This document shows, piece by piece, positions 11,101 to 21,845 of a stretch of DNA of 64,000 nucleotides. Numbering within the stretch: the stretch's first letter is position 1; every line of letters begins with the position of its first letter. The stretch comes from Diadema setosum. Lineage: Eukaryota; Echinodermata; Echinoidea; Diadematoida; Diadematidae. The position numbers and the translations under genes were made by a program. Below the pieces are notes generated by a model, which saw nothing but the letters and a program-made list of their open reading frames with translations, was not told the origin of the DNA and made no database searches. The stretch lies in NCBI RefSeq assembly GCF_964275005.1, contig NC_092694.1, forward strand, positions 36,591,542 to 36,655,541, written 5' to 3'.

Positions 11101-14100
11101 AATGAATTTGGTTCAAGGACCTTTTTTTTACGAAGATGAATGGCATACAGTGGAATAATGTTTTGGTGAAAATGATGAATAAAAAAAAATAAAGAAAATT
11201 ATGAAGAAAGTTTTCCAAAGAAATCCTTTTGCCTCTATAAACGTAGGAACAAAAAGGCCATAACCATGGTTAACAAAGTAATTACAAAAACTTTGTCATA
11301 AAATTCACAGTTATATAAGGAATACCTTTTGAATTCCATCTTGCATCGAAAAGAAGTGAATAAAACATTTTTATTTAAAGTGAAAAGAAATACTGTAACT
11401 ATAATAATACGACAAGATACGAGATATTAGTTGAATAGGAAATGTGATGTAGTTAAGGTAACATAAAATCCATCTGGAAATTAATCAACAATATCTTTAA
11501 TAAGCTAATGGAATACAGTTATTGATTCTCTTTATTTTAGAAGTTAAAAATATAACCAACATTAAAGGTATTGTAGATACATTTGATGACATTTTGTTAA
11601 CGTCGGAACTCATTTGCAAGATGTAGATAATGGAATAAATGTGAATAAATCTTTTCATGGTATTATCTGAAAACGCCAAATAATGGTATTTTTGTTACAG
11701 CCGATAACAAATAATGACAAAGTAACCATAGTAGACATGAAAAAAAAAAAAAACATCAGGTCTGATACTGATGATATTGATATCACGATTGTTAAATATG
11801 TAATTTTATTGATAAATTTGTGTTCCATTATGTAATATTTTCACCAAATGTTTACGTATCAGTACTTTTCTTGAGAAAATGAAACTGCACGAGTTACACG
11901 TATACATAAAAACGGAAAATTAACTGATGTAAATGATAATCGTTCAATATCGGCATTGACTATATTTTGGACAATATTAGAAAACTATGTTTATAACAGA
12001 TGAACAAAATCTTTAGATAAGCATGATATTAGTTTAAGGCAGATATATATTGAACAGAAACAGCAGTATTGCAGGTTTGTTGACGAGGTAAATAGAGTTA
12101 TAAAGACGGCAGAGAATGTGCGTTTATAAGTGTCTTATTGATTTAACCAAAAATATATGTTATAGACCATTTGATTACTATTATTACTATTATCATCTAG
12201 AAACATATATATTATTGGGGTGTAAGGGGCACTCCATTAAACTCCTGACAAGTTTTCAATATCTCTCAAATCGTCAACAATTAACATGTATTAATGGTGT
12301 CCCATCTAAAAGAAATAAAGTGTGGAGTACTAAAAGGGTCTGTTCTTGGGCCTCTTCTTTTTTCTTCAATGTATGATAACAATAAATCATACTCGACATA
12401 TGATTTATATCATTTCGTATACAGATCCTAAGAAATCATTTCATGATATGAATGTTCAACTTGGTTGAATTCATAAGCGATTAGATGTCAGGAAATAGAT
12501 TGATTCTATTATGTATTATATGGAACTAGAACTAAAATTGATCGTAAATTGAATTTGATTTATAGCGATAAGAAAAAAAAAGAACGCGTTTATGATATCG
12601 AATTCTGGGATATTTTCAAAGATGACCAATTGTTTTGAAATCCCCTTGTTAACCGTAAATGTTCAACCATATCCAATTTCTTCCACACTTTTTAAACACG
12701 TTACATAATTCTTTTGTTTCACCTCACTTAAGATACTGTAGTATTGTTTTGGACTTCACTGCAAAGAGGAAATATTGATCGCATTCATAAATGAACACAG
12801 ATACACAGTGTTGGTTGATAACCAACTCTTTGTATTTAGCTCTTAGTATGCATTATTTCTTATTAGATGAAAATTATACCTGCTCAAGAATTTATTTCTC
12901 TTGAAAGTGTAGTCTTTATGCCTAAAGTTTACAACGATAATCTTCCAAAAGTATTTCACAGTCAATTCATTCTGAATTTTTCGTGCGTAATTACAACACT
13001 AGGAACGTTCAAAATATTCACACACCATTAAACCGCATTTCAACAACTCAATCTTCCATACTTTACTATGGCCCTATTCTTTGGAATACTCTTCTCCCAG
13101 CAATCAAGAGCAGTAATACTTTAAGTCAATTTGAAAGGCTTTACAATATATCATATTACCATTATGATTATCACTACTTTCATTATTGTAGTTTTTACCC
13201 TAAACATAGTATCGTGGGTTCTTTTATTGTTCATGTGATATATTGCATGCTCTTTGCAGGCATTGGACTTGATGACATGTTCATTATGGTAGCAGCATGG
13301 AGGAAAACTAGTCCATGTGAGACTGTTGAGGAGCGAATGGGTGGGACGTATGCTGAGGCGGCAATTTCTATCACCATCACCAGCATCACCGACGCCCTTG
13401 CCTTCTGCATCGGGTCGATCGCCCCTTTACCAGCCGTCCGCGTCTTCTGTCTCTACACTGGCGTTGCCGTCATCTTTGACTTTATTTTCCAGATCACTAT
13501 CTTCGGGGCTTGCATGGTGTACAGCGGTCGCAGGGAGGAGGCGAATCGTCACTGCATGACCCTGATGAAAGTTTTCCCCCACGACCAGGCGAGCTCGACA
13601 GCTTACAAGTTGTTCTGCGCAGGTGGAATGTCTCCAGATGATCGCCGAAATAGTGAAAAGAAATCCTGCGAAACAGGCGTCATGACTTTCTTCAAGGACT
13701 ACTATGGGCCAGCGCTGTTGACCCTTCCAGCCAAAATCCTAACTCTGCTAATGTTTTGTGGCTATCTCGGTGGAGCGATTTATGGATGTGTTGCAGTAAC
13801 AGGGGGATTTGAGCTTAAATTGCTGGCAAGAGACGGATCCGCTGCGTCTCTGTTCTACGAGCAACAAGCAGATTATTTCTCAGAGTACAGTCCCTCTATT
13901 TCCGTCGCATTCCAGGACAAACTAAATTACAGTGACCCTGCCGTTCAGAGACAGGTTGAAAATGTGGTCGCAGATTTTGAAAGCAGCGATTACATTCATT
14001 CCTCCGAAATAACCGAATTCTGGCTAAGAGACTACTTAAGCTTTTTGCATCACGTCCATGGCACAGACGCCAGTAGTGAAGACTTCATCCCAATTCTTGT

Positions 14101-14918
14101 TACCGAGTTTCTTCAAAATCCAATCTTCTCTAAATATGTAGAGGATATCGTTTTCAAGGAAAGGTCCAATAACACCGTGATCGCAGCATCCAGATTTTTT
14201 ACTGACGGGAAAGAATGCTCGTACCACAAATCAGCAGATAGATCTAATGGCTGATGTTCGTCAGAGAGCAGATGACTCAAACATGAGTTTGACCGCCTTC
14301 TCGCCTTTCTTCGTCTCATACGAACAATATGTGATAATCAGGCCTCTCACGATCCAAACTCTTTCCATCGCTGTCGCCTGCATGTTTGTCGTCGCCTTCA
14401 TTCTCATTCCAAGCCCCACCTGCTCCCTGGTGGTCACCATCTGCATCGCATCCATTGAGACTGGTATCATCGGCTACATGTCACTCTGGGATGTCAATCT
14501 TGACAGCGTCTCTATGATCAACCTCATCCTCTGCATTGGATACAGCGTGGACTTCTCCGCCCACATCACTTACTCCTTTCTCTCTGGCACAGAAATCTAC
14601 GACGGCAAACGGAAAGACGAGCTCTCGATCTCCTCTCAGCACGCAGTGATGGCGCTCTACTCTCTCGGAATGCCCATCCTCCAAGGAGCCATTTCAACAA
14701 TCATTGCCGTCATCGTCCTCAACTGGTCCTCCTGTTACATCTTCCGAGCTTTCTTCAAGATCATGTTCTTAGTGATGGTCTTTGGAATGCTGCACAGTCT
14801 GGTCTTTCTACCGGTCCTACTATCTTCCTTCGGGGTTTGTCTCCGATGGTCTACCACTTCTCTAGAGCCCCTAGCCAAACCTGACAAAGCAGAAGGTAAA
14901 GACGGGATGCTTGCTTGA
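8189..14918 (+). CDS. PTCHD3: Patched domain-containing protein 3-like (two coding exons, frame broken twice)
   Basis: Exons are 8189-9173 and 13260-14918. The junction splits a Gly codon (G|GC) between a GTAAGA donor and a TTTGCAG acceptor. The product, about 880 residues, is a membrane protein of the Patched/RND family. Transmembrane segment 1 is at about residues 27-48. A large luminal loop follows, then a sterol-sensing-like bundle from about residue 258 ending in GIGLDDMFIM across the junction. The second bundle lies after 14320 and contains GYSVDFSAHI. The ATG at 8189 follows a splice acceptor at once and begins MASYRYTERG, which suits the family's N-terminus. Two defects are visible: codon 155 is TAA (8651-8653) inside conserved loop sequence, and one surplus A in the AAA run at about 14210-14212 shifts the frame before QQIDLMADVR. 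Either the locus is a young pseudogene, or these are assembly errors or an allele. The substrate is unknown. Confidence 0.85.
9174..10719. other. PTCHD3-like intron, 5' part
   Basis: Intron sequence after the GTAAGAG donor. AT-rich, with poly-T and poly-A runs. No exon or recognised element is seen before the LINE remnant. Confidence 0.5.
10720..13190 (+). mobile_element. Dead LINE (CR1/Jockey-like group) in the PTCHD3-like intron
   Basis: Fragments appear in the right order for a non-LTR ORF2. Endonuclease pieces come first: RPPSQNID near 10745 and SDFNIDLTKPN near 10840. Reverse-transcriptase pieces follow: CLIDLTK near 12130, YLSNRQQ with INGVPSKRNKV at about 12265-12320, and GSVLGPLLF in another frame at about 12338. 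The C-terminal tail contains NTRNVQ and YYGPILWNTLLP at 12985-13100. Stops and frame changes separate them all, so the copy is inactive and old. It lies in the same direction as the host gene, about 70 bp upstream of exon 2. Confidence 0.8.
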
Positions 14919-15060
14919 ACAATTTTTATAAGAAAAATGATAAAAATGACAAAAATAGTGTTTGATGATAGAAATAGTGTTTGATGATAATACTAATAAT
15001 AATTCATTTCCTTGGTCGTCACTTAAGAGTTAGCACCATACTCTTCTGAAGGACCATGTC
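14919..15060 (+). other. 3' region of the Patched-domain gene
   Basis: Starts just after the TGA at 14916-14918. AT-rich with a GATGATAATA repeat. No AATAAA is present in this short stretch; the first I noticed is near 15512, so the true 3' end is unclear. Confidence 0.35.
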
Positions 15061-15255
15061 ATCATTATCATTCTAGCATCATCAGGGTCTCGATATATCC
15101 TCTTAGTTCAAGAGGCATATTATATAAAGTGAAATATCTTGCCGAAGAATGATCGCAACAGGCGTGATTCAAACACAGGATCCTTTGCTTGAATATTGAG
15201 AGCTTTATGCATTTTACCACCGTGCTCTCACAGACAACTACAGAGACGGGATCGG
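15060..15255 (-). mobile_element. tRNA-derived SINE (minus strand)
   Basis: On the minus strand a tRNA-like head starts near 15245 with GAGAGCACGGTGGTAAAATG (box A region). GTTTGAATCAC (box B) follows at 15165-15175, then a GGCAAGATATTTCAC-type body. This is the usual layout of tRNA-headed SINEs. The tRNA fold is not convincing, so it is not a tRNA gene. Confidence 0.6.
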
Positions 15256-15671
15256 AAAAGATATTGAGCAATATTAAAAAGTGTTACTCATGAAGTAGAT
15301 TTGAACTTTTTAGTAAACGTGTTTTTTTTTTTAACATTTCAAGGAAATGGGTCCTCCCTACAGTGCACTATGAATTTGTTCGTATTGCCGTTGTAACGCA
15401 GGTTTCACATGATAATTTCCTGATAAAAACGTTGTAAAATGAAGTGCTTATGTTCGCATCTTATGACAGTAACGACGGGATTAAAACTTCTGCTACTGTA
15501 TTTGATGAATTAATAAAACCAACGCCTATTATCTCATTAACACCTTTCCTCTTGCCGCCAACAGATTTACAAGATCTTCATCATCTATCGTCACCTAAAT
15601 AGGGAGAAGAGTGCCAATGACCACTCGTCCACATCACGCACAAATTGTGCCTTCGAATGACAAAATCCCCG

Positions 15672-15869
15672 TACAGCCAACCCCCGTTATAACGAAGTTC
15701 TCCGGACCGGCAGTTTTCTTCGTTACATCGAAATTCCGTTATAGCCAAACAGTAATGTATATAAAGATAAGAGCATGTAGATGATAATTTTGGGACCTGA
15801 AATTTCACAACGTTGTAACGAAAATTTCGTTAAAGCCATGCTCGTATTATGGCGCGAGTGCACTGTATT
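15672..15869. mobile_element. TIR element of the GTTATAACGA type
   Basis: Starts TACAGCCAACCCCCG followed by TTATAACGAAG. Ends with an imperfect inverted copy, CGAAAATTTCGTTAAAGCC through GAGTGCACTGTA. TA at both outer ends is consistent with TA target duplication (Tc1/pogo-like MITE). Ends of a similar type occur at 55131-55306. Confidence 0.55.
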
Positions 15870-18540
15870 GGCTTTTGCGCATAAACCTTGCATAGCCTGG
15901 AGTAGAAACTGGAAGTTATTCGAACCTGAACGACGTAACTCTCAGTATAAACGGCCGAATGATATTTAGCCCGAGCAACAGTTAACCGACTCTCGGGAGG
16001 TAGTTCATGTTCGCAGCTTCAAGCCCGGGCTAACGTCAGTATAATAATGGTATCTTAATTTTAGATCGGGTTACCATGGTTACATTCTGTGACGTTCGCG
16101 GGAAACACAGCTGAGGAGAGGGAGGGATGATGAGGTTACATTGACAGCTTCAAGTGGGCTCGCACGCCACTCGGATGGTCCAGAATAGCTGCTAAAGTTA
16201 TCTCGCTTCAAAAGAGAGCGAAAGTCGTGCGGAGTATAAAAGGGGTGTTAGAGGACTTTTTTTCTTACAATACAATACAACGCAATACAATTTTTGCATT
16301 TGTATAGCGCTCTTGCAAACTATTTGCTTGTGTCACAGCAACGTTCATTAGTTTAATATTGAATGGTATATAGAGGAAAAGCGGACGTCAGCTTAAATCT
16401 CTAAAAACAAAAGCATCACAAAGAGGTTCAGGTTCATGATCCCTACATTCAAAGTTAGGTTGATTTATTCTAAGCAGGGAGGTGATCCTCACATCTCCCT
16501 GCTCTAAGCTATTACACGGAAATAGAGCAATTCTTTATTGCATTTCATTGTGTTGGCTTGTTGATCATGTTGATTGTGACTAGATGTTGAGGTAGGTATA
16601 AGGTTTTGCAAATGTTGATATAATGACAAGTTAGTTGAATTTGTCATTTTTTCCCATTTTTTGTAAATTGAATTGAGATTGAAATAATCATACAAATAGA
16701 ATTCATAGATGTCATGGAAAAGAACAAGTAAAAGCTTCGTAGTTCTCATGTCATTGTTTATTGTTTAAAAAAAATCAATACGGACAATACACACATTAGA
16801 AAAGGCCTACAGCTTGTAAAAAAAAGAAAAAAAAAAAGAAGAGTGATAGAATGATCATTTTTGCATGACGTAAATTCCGTGCAAAGGATAAAAGAAAATA
16901 GATATTCACCATAATTTCCAGATGAGAAACATTACGCAATTCACGAAAATCGAATGGATAGTACTTTATGTAGAGAAAGGCAATATTATATGAGCAAAGG
17001 ACATTTACCAATAGATACAAATTTCATAAGCAGAAAGAGTCGAACTGATATCGTAGTGACAGTTCATGCTACTGAAGTCTCTGCATTCTAGTTACTAATC
17101 TCTGTGGCCGGCATCAACATAGTTGTCATTATAGCTATTATCAGATATTTAAACATACGCGGCGTTTTATGCTCCAATGTCTAATCCAATGAACATATGT
17201 TTAATGTTGCTGCATTAAACTGTGATTAAGAAGAACCTAAACTAATAGAGTAAACAGACATGATGTCAAAATTATGTGGAAATTGTTGATTAATGAATTA
17301 ATTAATCAGTTAAGAGGATAATCTTATATCTTTCTCAAGCATTTGTCAATATTCTTCTGAGGCAAAGCGAGTCTCCAGACATCATTGACAGATGGTTGTT
17401 TTGAATGAAAATGACTAAAGGAAACAGTCAGAACAAACTCAAAGTACAAATTGAAATTTGAGTTAATATAATTTCACTAGATCTTGGAGCTTTCCAGTTT
17501 TCTCTCTACCTGTCACTTTAGTGGACTTACGTCACTTTATATTGAAGTTGTAAGCGTGGTTTAGATTTGGTTGTTATATATTTATTTCATTTTGTCCAGG
17601 TTTAGTAAGAAATAGATTTAAGATATGAAAGAAAAAGGTGAAAGATGTTAATTAATACAGGATTGTTGATTCAATAACAACACTGTCAACAGCGCGACAA
17701 CACTAACATGATGGTAACGACACACATACACAGACAAGTGAGACAATACAGGCAACAGTTACCTTGAGCAGTGCTTGATTTGGATGTTGCCCCCTTATTT
17801 TACTTTGACATTATCCGAAAACAGTAAAAACAAATCCGATCACATGATTGAACAAAAATGGACTATGCACAATAGTCGCTTTAGGTACGTCATATTATGT
17901 TTTTAACCCCGCATAAAAGTAAACAAAGAACTGCGCCTTGTATTGAAATTATTGACTCACTGGCTACAGTCAAAAGGGGCGACTTCCATAACATTTACAA
18001 CTCTGTTGGGTTTCCCTATGTACTGCACATTTATTGAGATATTCATCTCGATCGAAGTAAATGATTATTAAGCAACTAATGCTTCACATGTACTGCCCTT
18101 TGCACCTTTTTTTTTTTGCAGCTGCAAGTTATTAACTTTGTGTGTTGCGGGGAAGCCCGGTCGCTCTGTAAATATTGAGCAATTGTTGGCGTCATATGCA
18201 GCGCAGGATTTAGTTTTGTTTTCTGTGAGAATAAAATTAAACATGAAATGATGTGCATGCAGTGACTATTGAGCGTAGTTTATTCATGTCCGAGCATGTA
18301 AACCAGCCTTGTTTTTTATTACCCTGCCAACACTGACACATCAAAAAGAAGAAATTTACTGAGGATCCACATGCTGATCAAATGGACAATCACAGGGATA
18401 CGCAGTAATTATCCCCTTAAAAAACAACTTGGGTCGTTTCTGTATTTGATGTTTTATATTCCATTTTGCAAACATAAACAAAGTTGTGCATGACATTATA
18501 CTTCAATAATATATATGACATACAATGGATGCAAAGCTGA
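15870..18540. other. No gene seen; one GGGAGGT hairpin
   Basis: No supported exon. Contents noted: ACAATACAATACAACGCAAT repeats near 16270; the hairpin AGCAGGGAGGTGA with TCTCCCTGCT at 16473-16503, one of a scattered family; and unique-looking AT-rich sequence to 18540. Confidence 0.5.
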
Positions 18541-18542
18541 AT

Positions 18543-19575
18543 TATGGCGCGCCAGAGGGGAATCAAATATTTATGTTCGACACCAACTAAAAAACCATTT
18601 CATCAAGTAAAATTTCATTCAACAAAAATATATTCGACAAAATATATATTTGATAAAAGATATATTCAATGAAATATGTATTTGACAAAAATATATTCAA
18701 ACAAAATATATATTTGACAAAAAAATATATAGGTTTGACCAAAATATATATTTGACAAAAATATATATATATTTCACCAAAATATATTTGACCAAAATTA
18801 TATTTGACCAAAAATATATTCGACAAAATATATTTCACCAAAAATATATTTGACACAAAATATGTTTGACCCAAAATATATTTGACCAAAAATATCTGAC
18901 GAAAATATATTCGACAAAATATATTCATTTCAACAAAAATCTATTAGACCCAAAATATATTTGACAAAAAGTGTTTTACATACATGGCTTTCCATACTTT
19001 CGAGAAAAAAAAAATCATTCGATGAACGAAAAACCATTCCATGAAAATACATTTCATGAGCTGAAATACGTTTCATGACAAAATACGTTCGACAAAACGA
19101 GTGCGCAATATTCGCTGTGTGAAGCTGGCCCATGTGACTTGTCTACATGCAGCGCAACACGTACGCATGCATACACTGCACGTGTGTGTACCATGCATAG
19201 CACACTATTAACAGCTAGCTAGCCCGTCATCGGCGCGGCGCAGCCGCTGGCCGCCGCCGGCCGCGGTGGGATGCTCGATCGTGCTAGTGGTGGGTTTTGA
19301 GCGCGGTAGCTTTCGCGATTTCGATGTCGATCTAGCTCAAGACTTCACGCATGGGCCATGGGCTTCCACTGTTCTGAAAGTGGGAGTAGGAATGATCCCG
19401 CCATGGCGTTATGCAAAAGATTCAGCACAGCTTAATCTCCGCCAGTGCCAGTTGGCGAGCGCGAGATCGGGATCAGGTCGTGGCCGTGGCAGAGCAACAT
19501 CAGCGGTAACCGCATGCAGCAGCGACCCCAACACGTTACTGGTTACAGCGCCCCGCGCCGGGGTTACATCATCAC
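18543..19575 (+). mobile_element. Interspersed element with a TTTGACAAAAATATAT array, copy A
   Basis: This is about 1 kb and similar throughout to the reverse complement of 33410-34333. It opens GGCGCGCCAGAGGGGAATC, then has an AT-rich array of 16-20 bp units (variants of ATATATTTGACCAAAA, TTCGACAAAA and TTTCACCAAAA) at about 18600-19000. Next come CATTCGATGAAC-type units and a GC-rich part ending near GCGCCGGGGTTACATCA. I see no clear TIR, target duplication or protein, so the class is unknown. Confidence 0.65.
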
Positions 19576-19589
19576 AATACAAATACATA

Positions 19590-19692
19590 TAGTACTAGTA
19601 TTTCATGACATCATCACTATACAACCAGCTATATACCTCATCACTATACAACCAGATACATACTTCATCACTACAACCAGATACTTCATTTG
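19590..19692 (+). repeat. Short minisatellite (about 30-bp unit)
   Basis: Three to four imperfect copies of CATCACTATACAACCAGATA with a variable ATAYTT spacer, immediately right of element copy A. Confidence 0.7.
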
Positions 19693-20088
19693 ATGAATCT
19701 TCAAGTCTGATTGGTTAAGAATTGGGGCATACAGTCAGCAATTACCTGTAGTTCCCACAGTACCCAAACTGACCCATATTATACTAAACTGCCCTCTTGA
19801 TTTGTAGCAGCACATTCATATGCACATGTAGGGTAAGCACTTGGCTTCAATAGTGAGAGAGGTGACCAATATCCAATACGATTGCAATGCACGTGAAATG
19901 GCAGCGCCGATGTGTGAATTGGCTATCCAAGAGCTATTGCCATCAACCTACAAATGTGTACTAAATTTTCATATACAATTTTCTTCATTATACACAGATA
20001 TGAACTGCTTTTCTTTAAGGCAGTTGTTGCTATCGGTGCCCCTGTAAGGTTCCTTGGGTCATAGCACAGAGCCGAGATCCCTCGTGGT

Positions 20089-21449
20089 CAAGGGCGCCGG
20101 AAGCGGGGGGGCAGGGGTGGCACTTGCCCCCCCAAACAAAATGTTGGGGGGGGGGGGGGCAAAACGAGTTTTTGCCCCCCCAAAGTGCCCCCTGTAACAA
20201 ATAATCAATCACTGATTTAAAGACCAAAATGAACAATAAAGGCATATTTCTTGTCTACATATTGTAATTTCATAACTGAAAATGCAAAAATTTTCGCCCC
20301 TAACGGGGCGAAGATTATAATACACTAACAACATACATTATTGTATCTATACACTAACAGTAAATTTAGTGTATAGATGGTAGCCTCGTGTCCTCGAGTG
20401 TGCCCGCTGAAACCTTTAGTAAACCTTACACATTTCATTTTCTTCTTTGCTTTCTAGCAGTATAAGAATATTTTTTTATTGTTTGAACGATACGATCACG
20501 TTTAAGCATTTAATGAGTACATTTCAGATAAATTGCAAAGTAAAAGTGGCTCGCTCGTTCTGCCCATACTTATAGTAAATGAAAAGTTTTCATAAGTTAT
20601 TATCATAGTCCTTCGCAGTGATTTCTTTTACTATGTTTAATTCCTCAGAAATTTAATTCAAAATGCTCTATAAAAGCGACTTTTATACTCTGTTTTTACA
20701 AAAAGTCCCTACCGTGGGAGGGGGTATCCCCCTCCCAAACCCTCCCCCGCTCGGTCGTTTCGCTCCCTCGACGAGGAACTCACACCATCACATAATATAC
20801 CCCCGTATGTTAAGATCATAGTCCTTCCAACTGATTTTTTCAATATGTTAATTCCCTAGAAATTTGCTTTTAAATGTTCTATAAACGCGACTTTTATACT
20901 CTGTTTTTACAAAAAGTCCCTACCGTGGGAGGGGGTATCCCACTCCCACACCCTCCCCCTGTGGGGTCGCTTCGCTCCCTCGCCGAGGATCTCGCACCAT
21001 CACATTATTAATGTACTCCCGTATGTTATGATCATAGTCCTTCCAACTGATTTGTTCAATATGTTAATTCCCTAGAAATTTGCTTTAAATTCTCTACAAA
21101 CGCGACTTTTATACTATGTTTTTACAAAAAGTCCCTACCGTGGGAGGGGGTATCCTCACATTATTATGTACTCGGCCGTATGTAATAATCATAGTCGATT
21201 CTTCGCACTGATTATTTTTCACTATGTTTAATTCCTTAGAAATTTGCTTTTAAATGGTCTATAAACGCGACTTTTGTACCCTGTTTTACAAAAGCTCTCT
21301 GCAGTGGGGGGGGGGGGGGGTATCCCCCTTTCCACACCCCCCCCCCCTCCCGCTCACTCGCTTCGCTCCCGCGCCGAGGATCTCACATCGTCACATGATG
21401 TGCCCCCGTTGAGATTTTGCCCCCCCAAAACCAGAAGTGTTCCGGCGCG
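20089..21449 (+). mobile_element. Non-autonomous hAT-like DNA transposon, copy 2
   Basis: Bounded by the 8-bp duplication CTCGTGGT at 20081-20088 and 21450-21457. The left terminus is CAAGGGCGCCGGAAG. The right terminus is GTGTTCCGGCGCG, lacking the last four bases (CTTG) seen in copy 3. It carries internal units with TACAAAAAGTCCCTACCGTG cores near 20697, 20908 and 21124, plus a diverged fourth near 21287. Poly-G blocks lie at both ends. No transposase is encoded. Confidence 0.85.
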
Positions 21450-21654
21450 CTCGTGGTAATGATATCAACAATTCCCCGAAGAGCAGTCCATATTTGCACT
21501 CTAGGAGATTGTCATTAAAAACTTCATGTCTGAACAGATGGGAGAAGTGTTGTGTGGTGGTTAGTAGAGGTGCCATTGAACTACGGCAAACATATTCCAT
21601 ATGTAGTATCAAAATGTCAATAAATGTTTGTAGAATATGTTGAAGGAATTGAAC

Positions 21655-21845
21655 TACAGTCAACCTTGCCCATGTTGAATCTATTTGGACTGAAGAAATA
21701 GCTTCGATCAGAGAAAATTCAACTAATGAGGGATTAAAATTAATAGAATGTACCGGTATAAAGAGAAGAGGACTTAAAAAGGACCTTTGACTTGGGTGAT
21801 TATTTGACTTATGCGAGGCCAGCTTAAGCAAGGTTGACTGTATTT
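21655..21845. mobile_element. Short TIR element with ACAGTCAACCTTG ends
   Basis: Begins TACAGTCAACCTTGCC and ends CAAGGTTGACTGTA. The terminal inverted repeats are 14 bp, the element about 190 bp, and TA stands at the outer ends. It resembles a Tc1/mariner-type MITE. No protein. Confidence 0.6.
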
